Notes: a model not told the origin generated them from the letters alone. Shown: positions 52,901 through 62,500, counted from the first letter of the stretch. The stretch is DNA of 64,000 bases from a bacterium (GCA_016124945.1 WGMT01000020.1:89342-153341); one strand, 5' to 3'. Translations and numbers: made by a program.

Positions 52901-55505
52901 TGGGTGTGAGGGTGCCGTTCCACAGGATGGCGCCGCTGGGTCCAATTGAAGGATTGTAGGTTGCCAGCAGCGGGGTGACACTAGGATTCACCTCCGTTAC
53001 CAACGGCGCGCCGAGCAGAGAGACGCCGCCGGGCAGCACGTCGGTCATCACGGCGGAGGCAGGTGTGGTGCCGCCGACATGGGTGATGATGACGCTGTAG
53101 GTGATCACATCGCCTACGCTTGCCGGATTGGGGGCGACGTAGCTTTTGCTGATCTCAATCTTGCCGGGCTGGCCGGGTTGCTGGCCTTTGCGGTAGTAGT
53201 CTTCGGTTTCGCCGTACTTGAGCATAGCCGGGAAGGACGGTCCGCGGCCATCGGCGCGGTTGATACTGGTGTCGAGCACGGCAGGTTGTTCACTCAAGGT
53301 AAAGCGAATCCAGGCGTCGGCGTCGGGCTTGTCGTTGAGGACAAGCCGCGTGGGCACCGCGATGTCGATATAGCCGCCGGCGGGGATCGAGGCCGGGTTG
53401 ATCACCCAATCTTGTACGATCCACTCGAAGGCAATGGCATCCTGGTTGGCACAGCGGGCGACATCGTTCCAATCGCCGTCGCGTGTGCCGTCGAACCAGA
53501 CGTTGAGGAAGAGACGATCCACGGCGGGCGGCACGGCGGCGGCAGAGACCCGCACCTTGAGCACGCTTTCGCGGCAGTGGAGCAGGGGAACGTTGGGGTT
53601 GAGCCAGCCGTCGTCGCCCTTGTCGTTGTCGGCGACGTCGTTGGCCCCACTGTTAAGGATGTTGGTGACGCCGTCGGCGTCGGGCAGCAGATCAGCGTCG
53701 AGTTCGCGGGTTTCGTCTTTGCCCAGCCAGTATTGCAAGATCTGGCTGTGTTTGGGGCCGGTGGGTTCGGTGGCAGGCGTATTGCCCCACACGGTAGGGA
53801 AGCGCCCCAGCACAGGACCGGCGGCATAGGCGGTATTGGGTATGCCGTGATGGTTGGATTGGCTGTCCGGCGCGTCACCGAAGTCGCCGCCGCCGTCCTG
53901 TTGCGGCGGGCATTGAACCAGGGTAAAGATGTCAGCTCTGCCAATTTCTGCACCGTCAGCATCCAGCAACTTGGCCACATTGACCACTTCTGACGGGCAT
54001 TGCAGATTGGGCGAAACCACCACTTTGAACTTGATGGTCACGGACCCACCGGCGGGGATGTTGCCAGTCCATTGCATGAGGGCCGGGTTGCTGTCATCGG
54101 CGGCGGGGAGGGTGGCAGTCAACGAACCGGGCATGTAGGCCGTCCCTGCGGGGATGGGATCCTGCACAGTGACGCCAGTAGCCGGGCCGGTGCCGCTGTT
54201 GTTTACGACAATAGTGTATTCGATGATGCCGCCTGGCACCGTCATGGTGACGTCGGCGCTCTTGCGGATCTTGAGTTCGGGTTTGTCGTCGGTCACCAAC
54301 TTGATCAAATAGTCTTCGGTCTCGCCAAAGCGGAAACCGTTGGGGGGGCCGCGACCGTCGGCCAGGTTGATGGAGGTATCAAGCGGCACAGGCGCTTCGG
54401 ACAAGGTGAGGCGCAGCCAGTGATCGGCAGGCGTGTTGGGTAGATCAACGGCCAGGAAGGCGGGCACGGTGATGGTGTGAACGCCATTGCCCAGGCCGAT
54501 GACGTGATTCTGCACCACCCAATCGTAATTTATGGCCGCAATGCCGCCGGTGGACGGACACTGGAAGATGTCGCGCCAATGGCCGTTGCGGTTCCAGTCG
54601 ATCCAGGCGTTGAGGAAGCGCTCACGCGCCCCACCCACAATCGTCACCTGCACGTCCATCGTGGTCAACTGGCAGTGGACCTTCTGGGGCAGTTTGAGCA
54701 GGCCATCGTCGTGGAGGTCGCGGTCGGCGATGTCTGCCGCCGGATCGAGATTGGCGGGGCCATCCTCGTCGGGGAGGAGATCGGCGTCACGCTCGCCGCT
54801 GACCTCTTTGCCCAGCCAGGCATCGGCCTTAGGGCGGGCGTGGCGCGGTCCTGGCGGCGCGCCGGTGGCGGGATCAAAGACGGTGGGATAGCGCGCCGCC
54901 ACCGGGCCAGGATAGGCCGTCATCCCAGCAATGGGGTGGTTGGAGCTATCAGGGGCGTCGCCGAGATCGGGGCAGATACGCTTGATGGCGATCTGCGCCT
55001 GTCCTTCGAAATTGGGCAGTTGTTCGGCCTTCACAGTGACCTTGTTGATGATCTCACCGATGCACTTGAGTTGCACGGTGGGCACATCGATCAGATTCAC
55101 GTCAAAGCGGATGGTGGCTGTCTCTTCAGGCTTCAGCGTGCCTGTCCAGATGACGGCACGATTGGCATCTGAATAGGATGCCTCTCCGGTCGACGCCTCA
55201 ATGGTGCGTGCGCCAAGTGCCACATCATCAGGCAGCGGATCACTCATGCTGAGGTCGAGGACGATGTCCTCTTTGTTCTGGATGGTAATCGAGTAAGTGA
55301 CAGTGTCGCCGATGGTGGCAAACTCGGCGCTGGCCGCTTTCTGCACGATGACGGGCGGTGTGTCCTGGGCGCGCATAATCTGGCTACCGGCGAGCATTGC
55401 CAGCAACCCTAGCGCACAAGAAACGAGCAACAGCAGCCACAATCGCCTGATGGGCGGTGGGGCCACTCGCTGCGCCCCTGCATTGGGAGAGCGAAGATCA
55501 CGCAT
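49995..55505 (-). CDS. giant DUF11/GEVED multidomain surface protein with cupredoxin end
   Basis: 1836 aa from the ATG at 55505 (GGAGG upstream; frame open to 55601). One N-terminal TM signal (LWLLLLVSCALGLLAMLAGS). Then alternating modules: DUF11 beta-sandwiches (DTVTYSITIQNKEDI and later copies) and three GEVED domains of about 230 residues, each opening with DLGDAPDS or DFGDAPDS and closing with FGETEDYL-type words. The C-terminal third has Ig-like and carboxypeptidase-regulatory-like folds, then a cupredoxin-like domain (GGFEPAVVTVPLGATIEW). The chain ends NLYLFLPAVER, like a C-terminal tail common in Chloroflexi secreted proteins. Expected adhesin or sheath protein. Confidence 0.85.
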   Translation of the reverse strand: MRDLRSPNAGAQRVAPPPIRRLWLLLLVSCALGLLAMLAGSQIMRAQDTPPVIVQKAASAEFATIGDTVTYSITIQNKEDIVLDLSMSDPLPDDVALGARTIEASTGEASYSDANRAVIWTGTLKPEETATIRFDVNLIDVPTVQLKCIGEIINKVTVKAEQLPNFEGQAQIAIKRICPDLGDAPDSSNHPIAGMTAYPGPVAARYPTVFDPATGAPPGPRHARPKADAWLGKEVSGERDADLLPDEDGPANLDPAADIADRDLHDDGLLKLPQKVHCQLTTMDVQVTIVGGARERFLNAWIDWNRNGHWRDIFQCPSTGGIAAINYDWVVQNHVIGLGNGVHTITVPAFLAVDLPNTPADHWLRLTLSEAPVPLDTSINLADGRGPPNGFRFGETEDYLIKLVTDDKPELKIRKSADVTMTVPGGIIEYTIVVNNSGTGPATGVTVQDPIPAGTAYMPGSLTATLPAADDSNPALMQWTGNIPAGGSVTIKFKVVVSPNLQCPSEVVNVAKLLDADGAEIGRADIFTLVQCPPQQDGGGDFGDAPDSQSNHHGIPNTAYAAGPVLGRFPTVWGNTPATEPTGPKHSQILQYWLGKDETRELDADLLPDADGVTNILNSGANDVADNDKGDDGWLNPNVPLLHCRESVLKVRVSAAAVPPAVDRLFLNVWFDGTRDGDWNDVARCANQDAIAFEWIVQDWVINPASIPAGGYIDIAVPTRLVLNDKPDADAWIRFTLSEQPAVLDTSINRADGRGPSFPAMLKYGETEDYYRKGQQPGQPGKIEISKSYVAPNPASVGDVITYSVIITHVGGTTPASAVMTDVLPGGVSLLGAPLVTEVNPSVTPLLATYNPSIGPSGAILWNGTLTPNAVVRFDFRVRLIACVDIVVNRAIVAIPNGQSAFAEVKTPVECKPVDPKIELTKSVLVNANGTPVTDAEVLPGMSAVYYLTLSNTDGLTHTVHISDDLPSGVTAVSVSSSSGIAAIINSGQTVIWDGLLGPGTSPVTIKIEVKIGQVECGQPLVNIAKWTVGNRNGQSNPVTLRYACRDLGDAPDSTNHAGVAMTAYPSVQANFPTVFNVAAPERGPRHDQPRPFFLGKRVSAEVEADQGFDADGATNLDPANNVADRDRYDDGLDLATVNFQHCRIGTMRVLVTITPAALALLPNGTGYINAWVDSNRDGDWADRFECPQNAAGAPSIAYEHIVVDQPVAANLLGPGQHVMVLTTTGPVHWLDELAQRPAWLRLTLSERPSNKPFTTHGDGRGYDIPFRTGETEDYLLNGKVVDPKADPAVTKRGEIWPDFDPVTQQRRWVIGWVVNYNNGGSSAANDVHVIDSYAAPQTLIAEHSIPFYAPSISGNTLDYNVGTLPAGGSGLVILRTSIPWTTPPGTVITNNVVVSSNNDGNTLNNSAVATVTVPILPPVIVSPAAGSTCTGTVTIEGWVQPGAVVDIYIDGAPVVTDISTDTHGNGQGNWSYVVNLPDGPHDIYTVARAGAVTSEPSPTVHIIVDSTLFWDPISLRFEDESGHIIIPSGRLDEAGWQIFLRPGHTYTVSLRVCCSDPNAQVTLEIGDDIQVELTDPDNDRIYTGTFSVEEGGRLTGAVRICVTCNLIRRCSDGTVLIDPEGTVFDVTTGMPIDAALVSCMQSTTSAAGGDEVFVLWPAVQFDQVNPQTVATDGYFSFFTPAGVFRLDVAKTGYQPYTSPDLTVIDAPVHFDVPLTPLVAGEAHVQVSITDGGFEPAVVTVPLGATIEWINADTSLRSSTSITPSVSYDGLLPSSVNADSGAWDSGLLGPGDTYRRQLQTVGTYTYRDVTNPELTATIIVEEADTNLYLFLPAVER

Positions 55506-55739
55506 ACGGTCCTCCTGGATTTGGTTTTGATGCAACAACGATGTTGTGAAAACAAGCAGGGATCTTTGGTTGTGAAGATCATTGGGGAGTTGTTGGGGCA
55601 ATGGTAGAGCAAGCAGATCTGCAACACAACCAGATTGATCACCTACTTCATGTGCAGTAGATCACAGTCAGCCCTACTGTTTGTGGATTTTGCCGGGTTG
55701 GCGCAAAATGAGGACCGACTACAGGAGAGAGACAGAGTG

Positions 55740-56159
55740 ATGGAAAGTGCGATGGTTATTTATCAGGAAGATTGCGAACGCCTCACCATCGAGAACGTGG
55801 AAGGGCTGTTCGGCTGCTGGGGCCGGGGGCCTGCCGCGGCGGACGTGTTACGCATCTTCAAAGGCAGCGACCACGTCGTCCTCGCGGTGGACGGGGCGAG
55901 CGGCCAGGTGATCGGCTACATCACTGCCATCACCGACGGCGTTTCGGCAGCCTACATTCCACATCTCGAAGTGCGCCCGTCCTGGCAAGGACAGGGCATC
56001 GGCAGCGAACTGGTACATCGCATGTTAGAGCGGTTGCGTCACCTCTACATGATCGATCTCATGTGCGATGAAGATTTACAAGCGTTTTACGAACGTCTAG
56101 GCTTTCGCCCGTGGACAGGGATGTTGATCCGCAACTACGACCGGCAGGCATGCGATTGA
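55740..56159 (+). CDS. GNAT acetyltransferase
   Basis: 139 aa from the ATG at 55740; the frame is open to 55635 but MESAMVIYQEDCERLT is the natural N-terminus. Single GNAT domain with the acetyl-CoA loop HLEVRPSWQGQGIGSELV and DLMCDEDLQAFYERLGFRP. Substrate unknown. AGGAGA lies about 12 nt upstream, longer than ideal. It lies 35 nt upstream of a second GNAT gene. Confidence 0.86.
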   Translation: MESAMVIYQEDCERLTIENVEGLFGCWGRGPAAADVLRIFKGSDHVVLAVDGASGQVIGYITAITDGVSAAYIPHLEVRPSWQGQGIGSELVHRMLERLRHLYMIDLMCDEDLQAFYERLGFRPWTGMLIRNYDRQACD

Positions 56160-56194
56160 GCATTTCCCTGCCCCAACGATTCCGGCAAGGATTC

Positions 56195-56731
56195 ATGACT
56201 TCCTCGATTGAGTTGATCTCCCCATCGGCAGAGCTGGCAGTCGAATTCCGCGCCTTTGTGCGCGAACAGCTCGAAGCCGGCGGCAGCGGCTATCTCCCCA
56301 TTTTCCATCTGATCCAAACAGATTTTGCAGCTTATGTGGCTCGGTTACACGCCGAAAGCGACGCGAAACAGACTTCACCGGATCGCGTGCCACAGTCTAC
56401 TTTCTGGCTGGTGCGCCACGCGGACGGTGAAACGCGCGTCCTGGGCACGAGCCGATTGCGTCACAGCCTTAACGAGCGGCTACGCCTCATGGGCGGTCAC
56501 ATTGGTTACGGCATTCGGCCCAGTGAACAGCACAAAAGCTATGGCACGCAGATCCTGGCGCTGACACTGCTAGAGGCACGCAAATTGGGGATCGAGCGCG
56601 TCCTCGTCACCTGCGATGTGGACAACATCGCCTCGGTGCGCATTATCGAGAAGAACGGCGGCGTCCTCGAAGATCGGCTGACACCGGCGAACTATGATCG
56701 GGAGATCGCGCGGTATTGGATCGATTTGTGA
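56195..56731 (+). CDS. GNAT acetyltransferase (RimI/RimJ-like)
   Basis: 178 aa from the ATG at 56195 with AAGGA 7 nt upstream; the frame starts earlier, overlapping the previous gene. GNAT of the larger type: IGYGIRPSEQHKSYGTQIL carries the acetyl-CoA loop, followed by VLVTCDVDNIASVRIIEKNGG and a YDREIARYWIDL end typical of uncharacterised RimJ-like enzymes that also appear in Firmicutes and Chloroflexota. Substrate unknown. The stop is followed directly by a 14-bp tandem repeat. Confidence 0.86.
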   Translation: MTSSIELISPSAELAVEFRAFVREQLEAGGSGYLPIFHLIQTDFAAYVARLHAESDAKQTSPDRVPQSTFWLVRHADGETRVLGTSRLRHSLNERLRLMGGHIGYGIRPSEQHKSYGTQILALTLLEARKLGIERVLVTCDVDNIASVRIIEKNGGVLEDRLTPANYDREIARYWIDL

Positions 56732-56798
56732 CGACCGACGATGGACGACCGACGATGGACGACCGACGATGGAGGACCGACGATGGAGGACCGACGAC
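56731..56798. repeat. 14-bp tandem repeat (GACGACCGACGATG)
   Basis: About five copies of a 14-bp unit (ACGACCGACGATGG with G/C variants) right after the GNAT stop. Its words match microrepeats inside the GT39-DUF2298 coding sequence and MITE A. Confidence 0.8.
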
Positions 56799-56859
56799 AC
56801 TTGGGGACGTTGGTGGGGAATTGGGGGCGTTCGAGCACAAAAATGAAGGGCAACAGGCC

Positions 56860-56902
56860 AATAAAGAATGGGTCGACCAGGTGGGTCGACCCATTCTTTA
56901 TT
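56860..56902. terminator. bidirectional terminator between convergent genes
   Basis: 19-bp perfect arms (56860-56878 and 56884-56902, AATAAAGAATGGGTCGACC) around AGGTG. It lies between the GNAT and Pro/Thr lipoprotein genes; terminal stem bases are AT-rich on both sides. Confidence 0.75.
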
Positions 56903-56927
56903 CTTCAATCATTTCAATCCGCATCGG

Positions 56928-57713
56928 TCATTTCAGTCGATACCTGACGTACAGTTCCCGGTTCGGGTCATTTTCGCCGAGGATAAATTCCACCATTTCG
57001 CCGACAGGCTCCTGATTGCCATCAACGATCTGGACCTGCCAGATGCCGGTGGGCGATTCGAAGAAGGCAGCGCCAAGGTTAGCGAAACGGGTGTACGGGC
57101 TTGGCCCAGGACGGGTTTCGCCTGGGAGCCCGCCGGTGGAGCGTGCCTGTACTTGCAATGGGGCGCCGTTCTTGAACACACGGAAACTGTAGCCGGGCAG
57201 CGCGTAGCTGTCTTCGGCGTAGATGTAGAGATAGATGCGCACTTCGTCCACGCCGTCAACCTGCGTCGGGAATTGCTCGGCGGCCTCTAGTAGGAAGTCA
57301 TAGTCAGGCGTGGGTGTTGGGGTAGGCGTCGGCGTTTCGGTGGGTGTGGCCGTCGGTGTCGGTGTCTCTGAAGGCGTGGGCGTCGGTGTCGGCGTTTCTG
57401 TAGGCGCGGGGGTGGGTGTCTCTGTCGGCGGTTCGGGGGTAGGCGTCGCCGTAGGCGGTTCGGGCGTAAAGGTCGGCGTCGGTGCGGCTTCTGCCGCCAG
57501 GGGCGGATTGGTTGGCGCAGCCGGGGCAACCGCGGCCACAGATGCCGGTTGAGCACCTTCGGGCGTGGGCGTATAGGTGGGCACAGGCGTGCGCGTCGGC
57601 TCCTGGCGTCCACCTCCGCCACAACCCGCCAGGCTCAACAGCGCTATCGTCATCCCCAACAAGAGCCAGATCCGTATGTTCGGCGAACTCTGCGCCATAC
57701 TCACATCCACCAT
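56928..57713 (-). CDS. Pro/Thr-stalk lipoprotein
   Basis: 261 aa (ATG at 57713; the in-frame ATG at 57698 gives MAQSSPNIR). A signal peptide ends in lipobox LSLAGC. Residues about 35-140 are TPTPEPT/PTET-type repeats, a rigid extracellular stalk that may be glycosylated. The C-terminal 115 residues form a small beta domain (VRIYLYIYAEDSYALPGYSF, GIWQVQIVDGNQEPVGEMV). Function unknown; in architecture it pairs with the Glu/Thr lipoprotein at 33484. Confidence 0.72.
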   Translation of the reverse strand: MVDVSMAQSSPNIRIWLLLGMTIALLSLAGCGGGGRQEPTRTPVPTYTPTPEGAQPASVAAVAPAAPTNPPLAAEAAPTPTFTPEPPTATPTPEPPTETPTPAPTETPTPTPTPSETPTPTATPTETPTPTPTPTPDYDFLLEAAEQFPTQVDGVDEVRIYLYIYAEDSYALPGYSFRVFKNGAPLQVQARSTGGLPGETRPGPSPYTRFANLGAAFFESPTGIWQVQIVDGNQEPVGEMVEFILGENDPNRELYVRYRLK

Positions 57714-57720
57714 TTCAGTA

Positions 57721-57730
57721 AGTGAAGAGT
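57721..57730. repeat. 10-bp duplication flanking MITE-like element B (left)
   Basis: AGTGAAGAGT; the right copy at 57841-57850 is AGTGAAAAGT, one mismatch. Confidence 0.65.
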
Positions 57731-57840
57731 CAATGTCATTAAGTTAAGGGTTTCCGCACTCGAATATCTGCGGAGAGAGCACGCCCACGTGTGGCTGTTC
57801 CTGTGTAGACCCGCACTCGGCGCTTAACTTCATGACATTG
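57731..57840. mobile_element. MITE-like element B
   Basis: 110-bp element with terminal inverted repeats CAATGTCATTAAGTTAAG (57731-57748) and CTTAACTTCATGACATTG (57823-57840), one mismatch. The left repeat is identical to that of element A while the interior differs. It is flanked by 10-bp near-identical duplications. The rest of the 57714-58076 gap shows no gene. Confidence 0.68.
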
Positions 57841-57850
57841 AGTGAAAAGT
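57841..57850. repeat. 10-bp duplication flanking MITE-like element B (right)
   Basis: AGTGAAAAGT, one mismatch from 57721-57730. Confidence 0.65.
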
Positions 57851-58076
57851 TACTCGTAAGGGCATGTACATCTAATTGGCAACAGTCAGTCGTCCATACT
57901 ACCCCAAACCCAGACACCGACCAAATCCACTCACCTATCTGGTCGATCAGCCTGTCCTGTGGACGGGTGCGCAGGCCAACAGATCCACAGCATACTTACA
58001 AAGACAGCAGGCTGCTGGTCGCTAGAGATACGGAATCATTACGGATCACCCAAGGACGCACCCGATGAAAGAGAGC

Positions 58077-59114
58077 ATGACCCCCAAGGAACGCTGGCTG
58101 GCGGTGTTGACGCGCGCCCAGCCGGATCGTATGCCCATGGATTATTGGGCGACAGAGGAAGCCAATGCCAAGATGTTGGGTTACACCGGCTGCGATACGC
58201 TGTGGGAAATGTTCAAACGGCTGCACATTGACCGCGTGGTGGGTGTGTCGCCGCGTTACGTGGGGCCGTCTTTCGCGGCGGAATACGACATGTTCGGCTG
58301 TCGCTTCGCCGACGTCGACTACGGCACAGGACGCTACCGCGAATGCGTTTCCCATCCCCTGGCGCAGTACAACTCCATCGAAGAGATCGAGGCCAACTAC
58401 ACCTGGCCCAGCCCGGATTGGTTCGACTATTCGGGGGTTCGTGCACAGATCGTGGGGAAAGAAGCCTATCCAATCCAGGGCGGTGGATCAGAGCCGTTCT
58501 TGATCTACGCCCGGCTGCGTGGCATGGAACAGGCGTACATGGACCTGCTCTTACAGCCTGAGCTTGTCACCTACTGCCTGGACAAGCTCTTCGATCTGGC
58601 CTACGAAAATACACGGCGCATCTACGAACAGTTGCCCGGCCAGGTGATGCTCTCGTACGTGGCCGAAGACTTCGGCTCACAGGAAAGCCTGCTCTTCGCG
58701 CCCAAGACGATCCGCGAGATTTTCTTGCCGCGCATGAAACGTATGATGGATCTAGCCCACGAGAATGGTACTTACGTCTTCCATCACAGCGACGGGGCAA
58801 TTTGGCCGATCCTCCCCGATCTCATCGCCACAGGGATCGACATCCTCAACCCGATTCAGTGGCGCAGCAAAGGCATGGATCGCGCCCGGCTCAAAGAGAG
58901 ATTCGGCGCTCAGGTCATCTTCCATGGCGCTATGGACAACCAACAGACGCTCCCCTTCGGCACCGTCGAGGACGTGCGCCGCGAAGTCGAAGAGAACATC
59001 GCCCTCCTCGGCGCGGGCGGTGGCTACATCCTCGCCCCCTGTCACAACATCCAGGTCGTCAGCCCGCCGGAGAACATCGTGGCCATGTACGAAACCGCGT
59101 ACGCGGTTGGGTAG
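58077..59114 (+). CDS. uroporphyrinogen decarboxylase-family protein
   Basis: 345 aa from the ATG at 58077, chosen because MTPKERWLAVLTRAQPDRMP is the family N-terminus; 58065 is also possible. UroD-fold TIM barrel: YVFHHSDGAIWPILPDLI, LNPIQWRSKGMDRA, IFHGAMDNQQTLPFG and the signature end ILAPCHNIQVVSPPENIVAMYE. This subgroup contains corrinoid methyltransferases and demethylase-like enzymes as well as true UroD; the tail resembles the methyltransferase type, not haem synthesis (inference). It is distant from the first UroD gene and has no corrinoid protein beside it. Confidence 0.82.
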   Translation: MTPKERWLAVLTRAQPDRMPMDYWATEEANAKMLGYTGCDTLWEMFKRLHIDRVVGVSPRYVGPSFAAEYDMFGCRFADVDYGTGRYRECVSHPLAQYNSIEEIEANYTWPSPDWFDYSGVRAQIVGKEAYPIQGGGSEPFLIYARLRGMEQAYMDLLLQPELVTYCLDKLFDLAYENTRRIYEQLPGQVMLSYVAEDFGSQESLLFAPKTIREIFLPRMKRMMDLAHENGTYVFHHSDGAIWPILPDLIATGIDILNPIQWRSKGMDRARLKERFGAQVIFHGAMDNQQTLPFGTVEDVRREVEENIALLGAGGGYILAPCHNIQVVSPPENIVAMYETAYAVG

Positions 59115-59130
59115 ACGGGAGGGGGGATCT

Positions 59131-59494
59131 ACCGCAAAGGACGCAAAGAAAAGAGAGAAGAAGAGGGACACGGATTTCAGGATTGACAGGAAATCAGAGG
59201 AGAGGGGGAAATGCCATTGGCGTTAAGATAAGCACCGTACGAGCAAGTGCCGGGGACTTTTCGCCGCAGCGAGATGGGAGATCCACTCCTGTCGGCACGT
59301 CCAACGTGAAGTCCCCGGCACTTTCGCTGCCCCTGAATCTTAACGCCAATGGGAAAAACGCCCAGTTCCAGAAAGAGACAGCATCCTTCCATCTCCCTTC
59401 TGCATCCTATTCATCCTGAAATCCGTGTCCCTCTCTCTCTTCTTTCTTCTTTCTTCTCTCTTCTCTCTTCTCTCTTCTTTGCGTCTTTGCGGTG
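59131..59494. repeat. nested inverted repeat, MITE-like composite C
   Basis: Outer arms: 59131-59187 (ACCGCAAAGGACGCAAAG...GACACGGATTTCAGGA) and 59414-59494 (reverse complement with a polypyrimidine expansion CTTCTTTCTTCTCTCTTC). Inner arms: CCATTGGCGTTAAGAT (59214-59229) and its complement (59338-59353). Nothing coding is seen in this 386-nt gap. Confidence 0.7.
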
Positions 59495-59500
59495 AACTCT

Positions 59501-62500
59501 CTAGATCGACACCGGCGGCGCATCCGCGTTGAGGATCAGCCGGTTCAGCTCGTGGATGTCCTCTTCGATGATGCGTTCGAGGGTGGCGAGTTGACCATCG
59601 ATCTGTGCACTGTAGTCGGCGATGAGGCCGATGGCGGCCTCGGTGGGCGCGGCGTCGGCGGTGCCGAGGATGGGCAAGAGCGACGCTAGTTTCGAGTTGA
59701 GGCGCGGCCGATTGGTGAGGCTGTAGGTGTTCTTCTGCTCACCCGGCTGGATCAGCGCGTCTTCCACATTGCCCAACTTCTTGAGGATCTCCTCGGCCTT
59801 GGCCACAACGGCGGCTTCGTCGGTGAGCAGCTTGTGCCAGTGTTCCACCTGCCCACGGACAGAACGCAGCCGGTTGACGCCCTTGTGCGCGTCAGAAATC
59901 TTGGCCAGGGTGGAGCGGATCTTGTCGAACTGGGCCTGCAATGCTTCGGTGGAGACGTCGACGCGCGGATCCTTGACCACGCGAAAACACTCCACGGTGC
60001 AGTCGTCGCCGACGCAGAGACGCACTTGATAGTCACCCGGCGGCACGGCTGGGCCTTTGTTGGCCTCGCTGGCGGTCTTGTTGCCCAACACCTTGGCCGC
60101 GCCGGCAATGCGAAGATTCCACACGAAACGATTTAGCCCCGGTTTCACCGCGATCCACGGCCCCGCTTCCATCATCTTCTTGTTGTCGTCCCAGTCGGCG
60201 TAACCGGCCGGTTTGGGGCTGAAGGAAATCAGCTCGTCACCTTTATCGTCGAGGACCGACAACTTCACAGCGGCGTCTTTGGGCAGATCGGTGGGCAGTG
60301 TGTAGTGGATCAACACGCCACGCGGCGCGCCCAACCCGCCGTCGAGGACGGTGCGCTGGGTAAGGCCGGTGTCGTCGTCCTTACGGGCGACATAGACGGC
60401 GCTGGAACCGATGTCGTAGACACGTCCTTCGCTGGGCATCCAGTCTTCGAAGAGATTGGGCAGCACACGTACTGTCTGGCGAGGCGGGTAGAGGCGCTGT
60501 TCGCCCTCGCGGGCGATCTGGCGCAGCGGTGTCAGGTCGTCCAGCACCCAGAACGAACGGCCATGGGTCGCCACAATCAGATCGCCATGCTTCACCACCA
60601 GGTCATAGACCGGCGACACAGGCAGATTGCCGTCGACACGCGCCCAGTTGACGCCGTCATCAAAGGAGACGTAGAGGCCGGTTTCGCTGCCCACGTAGAG
60701 CAGGCCGGGTACCTCGGTGTCACAACGAATGACGCGGGTGTAGTCATGGTCGGGGATGCCGCCGCTGATGCGTGTCCACGTTGCGCCGTAGTCGTTGGTC
60801 TTGAAGAGATAGGGCGTGGTGTCGTCCAGTTTGTAGCGGGTGGCGGCGAGATAGGCGGTGGCAGCGTCGAAGGGCGACGGCTCAATCGTCTGGAGATAGG
60901 CCCACTCAGGCAGATCGGCGGGGGTGACGTTGGTCCACGTGTCGCCGCCGTCGCGGCTGATATGGACAAGACCGTCGTCGCTGGACGCCCAGAAGAGGCC
61001 GGCTTGCAGGCTCGACTCGCGGAAGCTGGCAATGGTGGCGTAATGTTCCGCGCCGCTGGTGTCCGACGTAATCTCGCCACCCGAAGGGCCCAGCTTGCTC
61101 TTGTCGGCGCGGGTGAGGTCGGGGCTGATGGGCTGCCAGGAGTGGCCGTCGTCGGTGGAGCGGAAGACCATCTCACCACAGGCGTAGAGGACATTTGCAT
61201 CGTGCGGCGAAAAGAGGATGGGGAAGGTCCACGGGAAGCGGTGCGTCAGGTCGCGAGGGCCGATGTCGCCGCCGTAGGCTTCGGGCCACACATTCACAAG
61301 CTGGATCTGCCCACTGCGCAGGTCGGCCCGTTGCAGCGCGCCCTGCCCACCCGGCGACGAACCCACCGCGCCCACGTAGACGATGTCGGGGTCTTTGGGG
61401 TCGACGGTGATGAAGCCGCTTTCGCCTGTCCCCGCGATGCTGCATGCGCCCCAGGAGATCACGCCGCTGCTGGTGTCGTTGGGCACATAGAGGCTGGAAT
61501 TGTCCTGTTGGGTGCCGTAAATGCGGTAGGGGAAGGAATCGTCTACATGAATGCGGTAGAACTGCGCCGTGAGCTGGTTGTAGACGGTGCTAAACGATTC
61601 GCCGGCGGTGTAGCTGATGCAAGCGCCGCCGTCGTTGCCCTGAATCATGCGCCGGTTGTCGCTGGGATCGATCCAGAGACCGTGGTTGTCGCCGTGGGGC
61701 GTGGGGATCTCGGTGAAGGTTTTGCCGCCGTCGGTGGACTTGAGCATGCTCAGGTTGAGCACGTAGACCGTCTCAGCGTCCTGCGGATCGGCGAAGACGT
61801 GCAGGTAGTACCAGGAGCGGTAACGCAGATCGGGCTTGTCGCAGAGCAGTTGCCACGAGTCGCCGAAGTCGTCGGAGCGGTAAAGGCCGGGCTTGTCGGC
61901 GTCCTTGGCCTCGATGATCGCCCACACGCGCCCAGCCTTCACCGGGGACGCCGCCACGCCGATTTTGCCCAGAATCTCGGCCTTGGGCAGTCCTTTGGCC
62001 TGGGTGATGTTCGTCCAGGTGACGCCGTCGTCGGTGGATTTCCAGATCCCACTGTCGGGGCCGCCGCTGTTCAGCTCCCAGAAGTTGCGGTAGACCTGCC
62101 AGAACCCGGCGTAGAGGACACTGGGGTTCTGCTCGTCGATGGTCAGGTCCACAGCGCCGGCGTTGTCGCTCACAAAGAGGACGTGCTGCCAGGTGGCACC
62201 GCCGTCCACCGATTTGTAGATGCCCCGCTCGGGGTTGGGGCCGAAGGCGTGTCCTAGCGCGGCGACGTAGACAATGTCGGGGTTGCGGGGATGGACGCGC
62301 ACCTTGCCGATGTGGCGGGTATCGGCCAGGCCGCAGTGTTTCCAGGTCTTGCCGCCGTCGGTAGACTTGTAGACACCGTCGCCGTAGGTGACGTCGGTAC
62401 GGATGGTGGACTCGCCCATGCCCACGTAGATCACATTGGGGTCGGAGGGCGACACGGCGATGTCACTCACCGACGCGCTCTTGAAGTAGCCGTCGGAGAT

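Noticed and set aside
56731..56798. Possible CRISPR array
   Set aside because: The 14-bp units abut with no spacers and no cas gene is present; it is a simple tandem repeat.
59214..59353. Third MITE of the same family as A and B
   Set aside because: Its ends (CCATTGGCGTTAAGAT) share only GTTAAG-like words with A/B and no 10-bp flanking duplication is found.
60305..62257. 650-codon open frame opposite the BNR gene
   Set aside because: Antisense shadow of a high-GC coding region; the translation is low-complexity with no domain signals, while the other strand has clear Asp-boxes.
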